A DNA stretch of 64,000 nucleotides from Gongronella butleri. Its lineage: Eukaryota; Mucoromycota; Mucoromycetes; Mucorales; Cunninghamellaceae. Below the pieces are notes generated by a model. The model did not search any database, was not told where the DNA came from, and was given only the letters and a program-made list of their open reading frames with translations. Each line of letters begins with the position of its first letter. Within the stretch, counting starts at the first letter, position 1. The stretch spans positions 1 through 64,000 of the forward strand of contig JAIWZP010000047.1 of NCBI GenBank assembly GCA_025201375.1. Reading direction: 5' to 3'. This document shows positions 1 through 10,059 of the stretch, piece by piece. The translations under genes were made by a program, and so were the position numbers.

Positions 1-2059
1 TTCTTGAATTTATAGAAAACCCAGGGTTTTGGTAACACGGAAGGCCGTTCCGAGAAAGGCGATTCAATGCCATTTTTGTACAGATCTCTATCCAAATATG
101 CAAGGTGCCCCTGAATCCAAATGGGAGGCTCGATCGTACCATTGCCGCGTTGCACGCGTTTTCTCCGACATGACCACAAAATTCGTACGGAATTCATAAC
201 TGTCACGCTCTAAATACACACTCTCATGGCATTGAAAAGCGGGTCGAGACAAAAATATGACCTGATCGTCCCTTTATTTTTTTCTGGAAAAACAAGAAAC
301 AAACGCGTTTCTTCAGAAAAAATAAGACGTGCCTAATGATCGCGCCTTTTTTCTCTTTTTTAGCATTGCTGTGTAGCCACGTGACAAAAATAATGTCATA
401 TTAACCCTGCTTGGGCAATGGTGGACCCCATTTCAAGGATAAAATGCCGAGACTCGAAGCCATTGACGACCCCGATAAGCTCGAAACCTAGTTGTCTATT
501 GCCTGATAAACTCATCCAGCGCGCACGACGGGAGGTAACATCCCCGCAACTTGTCACACGTAAAAATCCCCGTTTCTGCTTGCTGCATGGGAGGCCGCTG
601 AAAAAAAAACAACCATAAAATGCTTACGGCAGCAACAAATCGCTCTCACAACGAGCCTATGCTCTTGGCACGGTAGCTTATCGTTGTATTTCGTCTTGAT
701 GCCATCTATCTTTTGCTTGCAGAGCGTGAGAATTGGTGCATGAAATTCAAAAATAAAAGAAAAACTTGAGAAACGCGTCATGATTGGCATTTCCGCCAAT
801 TTTGTTGTCCTATCTGTGATATAGAAATACACTTATGAAAAAAAGGAGGCAAAAGGGGCTGCAGGCAATGATTAATCTAGAGGGTCACTTTTGCGCCGGC
901 TGCGAAAAAAAGAGCAAAAATAATAAAACAACGCGTGATCTGCAAGGCGTGTCGCCGTGCACCGCAACTTGTAGCATACCGAGGCATTGTGGGCATTGTC
1001 CCCGTCCAAATCAAGGCATGCGCGATCATGTTTCATTGTATTTTTCTCACAATCATGTCGCGTACTGGACCCAAGGCAAAATAGCCCACGTAGCACGGTG
1101 CTGCCACCCGGTATATGCCGCATTGTTGAAATGATACGGACACGGAGAATCAAACGGTGTATTTCACGCGTAATCAAAACCTATCAAATCGTTGAAAACG
1201 TGTGCATTTATCGTGTTTGTTCAATTTTTGTGCAAAAAAAACGGCCAGAACGTCTTTGACGACCCATGCTTTTTTTTTGGCAGCCACGACTTGCCTATTT
1301 TTGTGCATCTAATCTTGTTCAATTGTGTGCTCTTTATCCTTGGAAAGCCACCTCCCACGCTCCCAGACTTGATTTCCCAAAAAAAAAGACACTGGCATCA
1401 TATTGGAACAACCTCCTGACCCATACCTCCTTGGAAGCCACAGATACCGCGTGTCGAATGGACCCAAAGTGCACCCAAATTCAAGTTCTCAATACTAAAA
1501 TACACGCTTTTTCGCGTAAAAATAGGAAGATGACAATAAGTGAAAAGTGAAAATCACCTTTAATGAATTTGTTTTAGGTGCGACACGGACAGCATATGCT
1601 GTCGAACGCGCATAAAAAATAGACCCACCTCCTACCCATTCGAGTATCATGTAGGCTCCCCCAGCATTTTTTTTTCTGGTGAATTCATGGTTGTGGCGCA
1701 AAACGTGAATATGATGAGGACAATGGGCACCAGAATCTTTTTTTGGGGGGTGTCAGCTGATGGCCAGCGATGCCCGGACCAAACTTGTTAATGTCTGAAT
1801 ACACTTTTAAACGAATCATGGTATTAGGATTGGTAAAAGATGCAAATTTAGTGATCCAGGGCTTTTTCTTTACATGGTGGCCTGGCGGGTGTCTACTTTT
1901 AAAGGCGGGAGCGGATCAGCCCAAACATGTTATAATGCTTCTTTTTATTTTTAGCCTTGAAACCAAAATGAATGGCCTAACAGCTTTATTTTTAGCCTTG
2001 GAAACATTATAAGATGGAGTTACCTTGCAGGTATTTTTTTTGAAACGGGATCAAGAAAG
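1..2059. other. gene-free left flank
   Basis: No coding region is supported here. The open frames are short, overlap on both strands, and show no recognisable motif or splice structure. The sequence has many short A and T runs and scattered ACGCGT words. A small duplicated phrase (T-run followed by TTTTAGCCTTG) occurs at about 1942-1962 and 1984-2003, just upstream of the next gene. Confidence 0.6.
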
Positions 2060-2860
2060 ATGCATCAATTGCTTATTCTGCTTTTGCTCGCGACAGCAAT
2101 CTCGAAGTCATATCAATTGCTCTATCCGTTCAATGTTACCAGGATTGGGCTGTCCAACCTGAGTTTGATCTACAAGAAAGTGTTTTTGTTCTATGACGCG
2201 TGGTACACGGCTCCCCTCGTCAAATTTTCTGATTCAAGCATTTCTTTGCTCTGTGTGTGTGCGGGCCAATCCAAGGCAACCCAGATCATTTTGCCTTCGC
2301 GCTTCGGAAATCGCCTCATTGCGACCAATGTGTATTATCAAATTGGCGAGAAACCAGATCCTGTGACAGGGGACCAGGTGCTTTGGCACGCTGGTGTGGC
2401 CGCCGGTGGCGTGCAACTGTCTGGCAGCTCGGACAGCGGCGACACGAAAGAAACATGTCCATCGGAATGCATTGCCTGGTGGTCCTCGGGTGAGCTGCTC
2501 ACGTCCTATGACAATGATCTTCAAGTTATCATCCCTCCACCTGGCGACCTCTACCACAAAGTGTCAGGGCCAAACGGTGGCGTGCGTTCGGGTGGCTATC
2601 AAGTGACTTGCATTGGCAAACAAGTCAGCGATGCGTCATGCACCTCAGGCGGCTCCCAGTGCGTGTTTTCCGGCGGACCGTGTATCATCTTGGCCTCCAC
2701 CGGTGTTGGCACGCCAGATTATGCTTTCACAGCCGCCTGTGCAGACAGCGCCTATGTCGATGAGGGCGACGCTGATCCTTCCATTGAATTGTGTGTCGGT
2801 GGCTCCTTGACCATTGCAGATATTGTGCAAACAGTGGAGTTTGACCAAACATACACCTGA
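2060..2860 (+). CDS. putative secreted cysteine-rich protein, unknown family
   Basis: Single-exon frame of 266 residues. The first 17 or so residues are a strong hydrophobic signal sequence with a short charged end (MHQLLILLLLATAISKS), so export is likely. The rest has about ten cysteines, in pairs such as CVC, CPSEC and CVFSGGPC, consistent with a disulfide-stabilised extracellular domain, plus Gly/Ser-rich turns. An acidic stretch (DEGDADPS) lies near the C-terminus. I do not recognise the family. The start is chosen because it begins the signal peptide. Length and codon quality make it a believable gene, but no intron supports it, and it lies at the edge of a repeat-rich region. A lineage-specific secreted protein is the best description; no function is inferred. 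Confidence 0.6.
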   Translation: MHQLLILLLLATAISKSYQLLYPFNVTRIGLSNLSLIYKKVFLFYDAWYTAPLVKFSDSSISLLCVCAGQSKATQIILPSRFGNRLIATNVYYQIGEKPDPVTGDQVLWHAGVAAGGVQLSGSSDSGDTKETCPSECIAWWSSGELLTSYDNDLQVIIPPPGDLYHKVSGPNGGVRSGGYQVTCIGKQVSDASCTSGGSQCVFSGGPCIILASTGVGTPDYAFTAACADSAYVDEGDADPSIELCVGGSLTIADIVQTVEFDQTYT

Positions 2861-3807
2861 TCCCATCCAGTCTTACGCCAGTGCAAAGAAAAAAAATAGC
2901 TGACATTATAAACGCAATAAAACATCTTCTTTATCATTATTTTCGTGGATTTGGCCACAGATTGACGCGCATTTTTTTTATCCCAAGAGAGCCTCTTGCG
3001 TCAGCACAATTCATTTTTTCGGCGATGACATAGTCACTGGCCGTCAAAAAGACGTCTAATTCTGCTTCAATGGCATGTTTGTTCTAAAAAGTTGCTGGCA
3101 TTCCAGCGCAGTAAGGTTTGCCTAGATCTCATTGCATATATACGGACATGACGCGACGAATAGCGACAAGTGCATGCACGTAATTTCGCGCACCAGATCC
3201 GCAAAAGCACACGCTCTTTTCGCCCAAATTTTGCGTTTTCTCGATTTTTCGCACAATTTTTTCCAGGAAACCTCCAGATGATCTGCATTGTTTTTCAAAT
3301 CTAATCCCTTCCCACGCCCCCACGCCATGCTTCACACGTTTACACAATCAAAAACATTCCTTTGGTTGCGCGCGCGACAAGGGCGCAACGTTTCAGCGTG
3401 CGAGTCAACTCAACTTTGTGATCAAAGGCGGCAAAAGCGCTTGTGGTGTGCAGAGATTGCGTTGGGAATTCGGCGACTTGGTGTGCAATGAGCCAATGAC
3501 TCTGAAAACTCGATTTTTCGATATTGAATTGGCAGACATGATGTTGGTTCGACTCTGCTTACCGGTCCATTGTCACTGAGCTTCTGCAAGCGGAAAAAAA
3601 ATCAGTCTGCATCTCATAAAGTGCCCGAGAAAACGCGCTATTTTATAATTTTTTTTAATTTTTCCCAATTTCCATACACAAAACTTTTGCCCAAAGCAAT
3701 AGGTGCATGGACAGACATGGCTCGCGCATCAGCGCTGCTCGAATAAATACGCCTGATCATACTTTTTAGTGTAAATGGGACGGTTTTTATTGAAAAAAAA
3801 AGGAAAT
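2861..3807. other. intergenic, holds two dispersed-repeat copies
   Basis: No gene is seen. About 3145-3285 resembles the body of the SINE-like repeat found intact at 6.4, 6.7, 7.3 and 12.7 kb (same order of GCGC, T-rich block and CTGCATTG end), but strongly diverged. About 3370-3615 matches a second repeat family with copies near 51.5 and 51.8-52.0 kb. Confidence 0.55.
3370..3615 (+). repeat. dispersed repeat family B, copy 1
   Basis: The segment from the word AAAGCGCTTGTGGT through GACTCTGAAAACTCG and TTTTTCGATATTG to AAAATCAGTC is shared, with point differences and small gaps, with about 51770-52030, and its first part also with about 51480-51600. All three copies run in the same orientation. 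No coding potential or terminal repeats were recognised. Confidence 0.6.
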
Positions 3808-5064
3808 TTACGCAATCAACTGTTGGGTGGAGCAATGAATGGTGCCACCACCATTGGAAATGCCATCAACAGTGATCTGCATGATCGTCTTTGTAGGGAA
3901 AGTGTTTTTCAAAAGGGTAAAAGCAGCATAGTCGGCATCGAGATCGCCATACTGGGTCATGAGTACAAATTTCTCGCTAGCGTAATAGCCAATGTAGCTT
4001 GCCGCAAACGAGTTGCTCATGAAATTGCGGCTGAAGCTGCTCCATCCATTGCGTTTGTTGACAGCCGAGCGCACCATGTCAAAGTTTGGCGTCTTCAAGG
4101 CAATGGGTGTCAGCGTGCTGCCAGAGACATCGGTGGCATTGGCGAGGATTTGTTGATTGACGCGAGTTGGCTTGTAGTCGGGCGAATAAGAATCGATGTC
4201 GAGGGTGTAAAAGACGCGAGCATTGCCAGCAAAACGAGCAGCGAAATCGACGTGGCCGTCCGTGATGTCTTCCGCCTTTTTGCCAGGGAGCCAAATGACC
4301 TTGTTGACGCCCAACGTGCGACTAAGCTCCTGCTCAACGTCGGTCTTGCTTTTGCCAGGATTGCGGTTGTCATTGAGGATGCTGCTTTCCGTGCAAATTG
4401 CCGTGCCATTGCCATCCACCTCGACACCGCCACCTTCAAGGACGAGCCACGTCGACACCAGCGTCGCATTGGATTGTGCAATCGTAAAGTTGGCAATTCG
4501 TTGGTCGTTGCTGACTGGCTGGTCTTGAATGCCATTGGCTGCCTTGTTGGGATCCTTTTGCCAGCCCGGAGCACCCGTGCTGACTTGGCCCCATCCATTG
4601 AAATTGAAATTGACGCCATACAGAGCATTACTGGGATCCTTGACAAAGACAGCGCCAGTGTCACGCATCCACAGATCATCCACAGGCTGCACAAGGAACT
4701 TGATGTTGTCGCGTTGCACGTCAGGGAGCTGCTGATCGGTAAATAAGGGTCCATTGTAATCATCCGTGCTCACAGGCTCAGCAATCACTTGCTCCAAAAA
4801 GTTTTGCGCTTCGGCTTGGTCGTCACCATTGTCCACAACCATCATCACAGGCTCAAAGCGAGCAATGTTGGCAGCAATGCGCATCAAATCCTTTCTTGCA
4901 ACAAGGCGATTCGCACCAAAGGGCCCGCTTGTGCCCCACGCCCGCTTCGTAGCACCGTAAGCCATCCAAGTCAGCTTGTGCGCACCACCTTCATCAGGCA
5001 TTTTTAGGTTGGCCATGACAGAAACAATGCTCAGCCCGATCAAAACAAGAGTAGACTTGATCAT
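3808..5064 (-). CDS. secreted agmatine deiminase / peptidyl-arginine deiminase family protein
   Basis: Intronless frame of 418 residues. Residues 1-19 form a signal peptide (MIKSTLVLIGLSIVSVMAN). The mature part carries the signatures of the agmatine deiminase/PPAD fold: WMRDTG at 132-137, NFNFNGWG, LEGGGVEVDGNG, the GHVD histidine segment, and GGGTIHCSTQQ at the C-terminus with the catalytic Cys near residue 411. The family hydrolyses guanidino groups (agmatine to N-carbamoylputrescine, or peptidyl-arginine to citrulline) with release of ammonia. Full length for the family, active-site residues present. The lack of introns beside intron-rich neighbours and the mainly bacterial/plant distribution of the family suggest acquisition by transfer, which is inference. 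The signal peptide points to an extracellular or vacuolar role, so the substrate may be peptide or environmental arginine rather than cytosolic agmatine. Start chosen at the signal peptide Met. Confidence 0.88.
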   Translation of the reverse strand: MIKSTLVLIGLSIVSVMANLKMPDEGGAHKLTWMAYGATKRAWGTSGPFGANRLVARKDLMRIAANIARFEPVMMVVDNGDDQAEAQNFLEQVIAEPVSTDDYNGPLFTDQQLPDVQRDNIKFLVQPVDDLWMRDTGAVFVKDPSNALYGVNFNFNGWGQVSTGAPGWQKDPNKAANGIQDQPVSNDQRIANFTIAQSNATLVSTWLVLEGGGVEVDGNGTAICTESSILNDNRNPGKSKTDVEQELSRTLGVNKVIWLPGKKAEDITDGHVDFAARFAGNARVFYTLDIDSYSPDYKPTRVNQQILANATDVSGSTLTPIALKTPNFDMVRSAVNKRNGWSSFSRNFMSNSFAASYIGYYASEKFVLMTQYGDLDADYAAFTLLKNTFPTKTIMQITVDGISNGGGTIHCSTQQLIA

Positions 5065-6424
5065 TGATGTCCAAAGAATATTTGCTTTTTTTTTTAATCG
5101 AAAAAAAAAACTTGGATTTATATGATCCGACTTGCATGACCCGTTTATCCAATGAGCAGGTCAACGGCGCAAATGCCGCGCCCATGCCATTGGAGCATGG
5201 ATGTGGCTCGTTCGACAAGTTGTTTGATCCCGCGGCTCAGCAAATTGTTCAATTTTACCCAGATTAGGCAGCTGCTACAATGGCGCCGCTTCCTTTTTTA
5301 CCTCAGTCAAACCTGTTCTGTGGAGAAAAAAATGGAGTTGCACATAAAAAAAAAAAAAAAAAAAAAAGATCTGCGAGAGAAAACGATCCCGTAATCTTAA
5401 TTTTCAAATGCTGTGGCGTGTGTGCTCCCCTTCCCCGGTATTTTTTTTTCTTTGCCACAGTGAAAAAAGCTTCATCCTATTCCTTTGAACAGGGGTATCC
5501 ATCATTTACTGTTTCTTTTTGTTTTGATGATGATTCAAGCTGGAATTTCGTATAAAGCGCACTTCATAATGTGGTGCTGACCAGAGTGTCTTGACACCTA
5601 TTTGAATGACAGAAAAAAAGAGGTGGCGTCCCATGGTTAAAGCTTGGCGGCGGTGATTAAAAATAGAGCGATCGGTCGAAATGACGATTATGGTGACACC
5701 GAGATTTAATGGAGCCTTTTGTGCATCATTTTGCCTACCCATGGAGCCCGGTGGGTGCGCCGTGGGCCAACGAGGGAACGATTGCATCGACTTGGACTTG
5801 GCGAAGGGACCTAGGTTTTACATCTGGGAAAGGACTTGCCTTTCATTATTACTGGACGCATGGATTGATCGGCACAACTTGCCAGCTGCGGAATAAAATG
5901 CCCGCCTAGACGAGCGAGTTTCAAGAAGCCTGGTGGTGATCTGAGAACACTGAGCAATCGATTGCGAATTCCACGGAAACATGTCTTTTTGTTTTTCAAG
6001 GCTGAAATTTCACCACACGGATGTAATGAAACACCTTGCCCTCGAGAAAAAAAAAAAAAAAAAAAAAAAGTGAAAAAAGAAAGACAATATGCTTGATGAT
6101 GCATTTCGAGTCAAATGGAGCTCGACCAATTCGCGTCGTAGCAGCCTGACTCTTTTCCCATTGAAAAGCCCAGACCAAGGCACGTCTAGTACAGTCACTT
6201 GATCCAATTGCACGCGTCGGATCCGTCAAAATACGCTGTTTTGTGTAAAAGTGACATAGCTGCCTCGTTTCTCGGGGGGGAGCCAAAAGAGACTCTCTTG
6301 ACTTGCCACACACTTTATTTCCGTAATGCCGGTAGCGCTGCTGCTCTATTCAAGGCGCTTAATCGGATTCTGTTGCCATTTTTTTCTTCCGCCGCCTTAT
6401 CCGGGATTGGAATTCTAGCAAAAA

Positions 6425-6660
6425 GTCGCTGGCATCATGGTACAGCAGACTGACACATACCGTATTGGACTGACACGATCACAGCGCGTCTACCGACACC
6501 AATCGTGCGTTATGTCGCGCACGTGGGCCCGGGAAACGCGCTTTTTAGCGCAATCTTGTCTTTTGTCTCCATTTTTGCGAAATTTCTTTTCAAGAAGCCT
6601 CGTGACGCCCCCCCGGCATGAATAGACATGAAATTGGGACCATGGTCCCATTGGACATCA
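6425..6660 (+). repeat. SINE-like repeat, copy a, followed by tRNA-Arg-like 5' end
   Basis: The head GCATCATGGTACAGCAG resembles a tRNA 5' part with a pol III A box, followed at tRNA-like distance by GATCACAGCGCGTC. The body is a GCGC-containing T-rich block ending TTTCTTTTCAAGAAGCCTC and GAATAGACAT. The last 20 or so bases (GGGACCATGGTCCCATTGGA) closely match the first 20 bases of the tRNA-Arg gene at 12880. Same order as at 12.7-12.9 kb. Confidence 0.6.
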
Positions 6661-6726
6661 AGTAAATTCATGTGTTCTAGCTCAATTCCACGTGATCATC
6701 TCCCCAAGCTTGAACTTGAGAAAAAT

Positions 6727-6935
6727 CGATAGCATCGTGGCATAGCAGCCTGGCACGTACGGCGTAGGATAGCTACGGCCACACCTCGTCAAATGCCAAC
6801 AATTGCTCCTACTCGCGCGCAGCGGGTGCAAAAAAACGCGCTTTTAGCGCATTCTATTCGTTTCTCTTTCTTTGCGCGCGCAATTTCTTTTCGAGAAGCC
6901 TCTTGATGCACCGTCTGCATTAATACGGTCTCGGC
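6727..6935 (+). repeat. SINE-like repeat, copy b
   Basis: Head GCATCGTGGCATAGCAGCCT (A-box like), then GGATAGCTACGGCCACACC and a TCAAATGCC segment resembling a diverged B box, then the common body: CGCGCTTTTAGCGC, T-rich block, TTTCTTTTCGAGAAGCCTC, TCTGCATTAATA. It lies about 100 bp after copy a in the same orientation. Confidence 0.6.
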
Positions 6936-7199
6936 GTCAATTTTACTCAACCTCCCCTGATTGACAAAGAATGACCAATCGACCATCACATCAGCAAGCA
7001 ATTGGTCATCACCTTTCCAGAGTATCTCATTACCACATTAGCCGCGTAAAGATATAAATACGCGCGCATTTTGTATTGTAAATAAAAATCATCGAATTAT
7101 TGATGTTCAAATAACAAGTTAACTTATAACATTTGTATTTGAATCATTCTTTTATTTTTACTCCCTTTGCTCTGCCCTGGAAACCTTACCTTAACCCCA

Positions 7200-7400
7200 C
7201 AAATCGACAGTCTTTTGATGCAGGTGATCCGTCAAGAGGCTTCACGAAAAAAATCCGCAATTCGCGAAAAAGACAAGATTGCGCGAAAAGTGCGTATTTC
7301 CGGGACGTGTTGCGCAAAACTAGTTGGCCACATTCGACGGGCCGTGATTGTAGCTATCTAACAAGGTATGGGTTAGGCCGCTGCACCACGATGCCACTGA
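7200..7400 (-). repeat. SINE-like repeat, copy d (reverse orientation)
   Basis: On the minus strand the head reads GGCATCGTGGTGCAGCGGCC, with a CTAAC/GTTAG pair like an anticodon stem, then GATAGCTACAATCACGG and GTCGAATG. The body follows: CGCACTTTTCGCGCAATCTTG and GTGAAGCCTCTTGACG. It is the best tRNA-like head among the copies. Confidence 0.6.
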
Positions 7401-8073
7401 ATTTTCTAGAGTTCAAGCCTCGGAAGTGACTGTAGAAAAAAGAATGCAATTGAGGCAGATCAGGCGCGTTGATTCGGATTAAGGCTATGTTACGACTGCG
7501 GAATAAGACCCTGACAAGTCAAGAGGATCTTTAAGAGTGTTTTGCCATAGCCCGCCGCGCAAACAAAGATGAAACTGCGTGCCTTGGCTCTTTATTCATG
7601 ATGCTTATAATTGGTCGCCTGGTGCCGCTCAGAAAGCCACAATTTCCGTGCAAGATTGGAGGACGCATTGCAATATAGAGCGATTTTATAGAGGCTATTA
7701 ATTACCTGAAACTGTCGAGCTAGGAAGGATGGACAGCGAGTAGTTTTGGCAAATGTCGTAATTTTGCTACAGACGAATCATGCTCCAAGGACGCCAGTGT
7801 CGCGAGACAGGTATTGAAAATGGTTTTGTGCGCTACTTCTTTTTTTTTTTTTTGCATGAAAATCTGAGGCGCGTCAATGAGACCAAAAAGCAAGCTGACA
7901 AGAGACGGTGACGCAACGCGCTGTTCTCAACTCACGCATTTCGGGATGTGAATGTACTATATCTTTCCAGAGTTAATATACTGTATTTTTGGGCAAACCC
8001 CGTTTAGAATTCACGATTGAAGGCGAATCAATTTTATTTTCAATGGATGACATTGATAATGTACAAATACAGA

Positions 8074-10059
8074 TCACAACTTCGAGCGCACAATGACCTT
8101 GACGGACTTTGATTGCAAATATCTTTCGAGGCCCGCCACGCCCAGCTCACGCCTGATACCGGTCATCTTGTAGACGCCAAACAGCGTGGGATTTTCGATG
8201 ACTATTAACCAATAAATGTTACAAAACGTATGTTTCAATTGGACTGATATCACTTACCATTATAATGATTGAACCCTGCGAAAGTAAGGGAGGCAAAATG
8301 GCGTGAGATAGTGTGATTTTTGGTAACTAAAGCAACTTACAGACGGTACCGGCTTGCAAGCGCTTAGTAACACGCAACGCGCGCTCAATATCGCGTGTGT
8401 GGACAGCTGCAGCATGACTGCATACAGTGTAGTTGGCGAGCTTGAACACATCTTCCTCGTCCTTAAACTTGACGACGACCGCGATGGGACCAACAATTTC
8501 TTCACGGACGATTTTCTCGATGCCATGGAGATCGGTCAAGATGGTGGGTTCGATACAGTGGCCATAATTGCCGATGCATCTGCCGCCCGTGTACACGGTA
8601 CATTTTTCTGCCATGCCGCGTTCGACGTAGCCCACAACCTTGTTCAATTGCGTCTGCGGGATCACGGGGCAGTGCATGGTCTTGACAACAACGGAATCGC
8701 ATGATTTGCTCAATGTCGCCATTGCATGCAAACCCTGCACAAACTGATCATAGACGCCTTCTTGCACGTAAATGCGGTTGCCAAGCGTGCCTAATAATAA
8801 AAAAAAAGTAAAAGGCTGTCAACCACAGAGTGTTTCTCGGCTGCTTTTGCTTACAATTATGGCCTTGGTTGCGATAGATGCTGCGGAACGCCCACTGCAC
8901 GGCCTGGTCCACTTCGGCGTCAGCAAACACGATATTGAGACTCTTATTACCTATTGATCCGTGAATAAAGCGCGTCAGTTGTTTCCATTCCGCAACAATT
9001 TTCGGCTTACCCAGCTCCAAAGTGGCCGTTTTCAGGTTGGTCTCGCCAGAGGTCGTCATGAATTGATGGCCGACCAAGTTGACGTTAGCGGGACCCGTCG
9101 TGATTTGATGACCGACGAGGTTGGTGTCAGCGGTGGCCTTCATTATCTGATGGCCGACAAGGTTGCTGCCCGTGAATGCAATCTTGGAGATGCGCATATT
9201 ATGCGACAATGTCTTGCCCACTATCATGAAAATGAGTGTGAGTTGAAAACTGCGTGATTCTTGCGCGATTGCTTACTGGATTTGCCGTAACCAGAGACAA
9301 TTTGAAGGACACCGGGCGGGAATCCGGCTTCCTTGGCGAGTGCAGCAACTTTGAGCGCAGAGAGAGAGGTGTGCTCAGACGTTTTGATGATCATGGCATT
9401 GCCAAAGGCGAGCGCAGGGCCAAATCTCCAGCCGAGCATGGTCAATGGGAAGTTCCAGGGAAGGATGCCGCAGCGTACGTCATGGGGCTCGAACCGCGTA
9501 AAGCTGTAGGACACAGTGTCAACCACCTTGCCGTGAATCTTGTCGCAATAGCCCGCGTAGTAGCGCAGCGTTGCGGCAATCCCGGGCACATCCACAACCA
9601 GCGAGTTGGTGCAATGCTTGCCGTCGTCGAGCATCTCCAATAGCGTTAACTCATCCCTATCGCGCTCAATCAGATCCGCCAATCTGAGCAGCAGCTGCGC
9701 GCGATCCACCGCCGTCGTCTTGCTCCACACTTCCATGTACGCCTTTTCAGCGATGGCCATTGCTTCATTAATTTTGGTTTCATTGGCTTGAATAATAAAA
9801 AAATGTATCAGGAGAGACTGATGTGACAAATTGGGCAAGTACGTTACCAGCATGCACCGAGCAAATGACCTTGCCAGTGGCAGGATTCATCATGTCAATG
9901 GTATGATCACCGGCCACAAACTCGTTGTTAATAAACAGGCCAGTTTGCACTAAACAAAACGCGTCAACAACTCGATGAAAGACCGTGATCGCATGTCTCA
10001 CCCTTCATCTCAATGCCATTGGGGGCCATGACAGTGACAATCAAATCCGTGTGAGTCAT
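8074..10059 (-). CDS. NAD(P)-dependent aldehyde dehydrogenase with internal 14-residue triplication
   Basis: Eight exons join in frame to 523 residues: 10059-10002, 9949-9848, 9786-9277, 9220-9011, 8950-8855, 8790-8341, 8275-8258 and 8201-8074. All introns are GT-AG. The order of family motifs is complete: PWNFPL, AFGNAMIIKTSEHT, FTGS, the catalytic Glu in LELGNKS (about residue 292), and the nucleophile Cys (about 326) in NQGHNC, whose codon is split by an intron. EEIVGPIAVV and TVWFNHYN follow. The fold oxidises aldehydes to acids in cytosol or mitochondria; substrate is not predictable. Two oddities stand out. Residues 243-284 are three 14-residue copies beginning NLVGHQ, where the family has one. 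The usual ELGGKS is ELGNKS. Exon 7 is only 18 nt. If expressed, the enzyme has an enlarged cofactor-side helix region; reduced or lost activity is possible. Confidence 0.9.
9039..9164 (-). repeat. 3 x 42 bp in-frame tandem repeat inside aldehyde dehydrogenase exon 4
   Basis: Three consecutive 42-bp units encode NLVGHQ followed by IMKATADT, ITTGPANV and FMTTSGET. The units differ at many third and some first positions, so the triplication is not a very recent copy error. In the family a single such unit forms the helix just after the FTGS dinucleotide-binding turn. Confidence 0.9.

Larger units (their letters stand above)
5065..8073. other. gene-free, repeat-bearing interval
   Basis: No supported gene. 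It contains long A runs (about 5346-5367 and 6049-6069), three copies of a SINE-like repeat (6425-6660, 6727-6935, 7200-7400) and otherwise unassigned sequence. The open frames here mostly read through the repeats and do not resemble proteins. Confidence 0.6.

Noticed and set aside
3775..4746. 323-codon plus-strand frame
   Set aside because: It is antisense to the agmatine deiminase gene, which has all family motifs; the plus frame has none.
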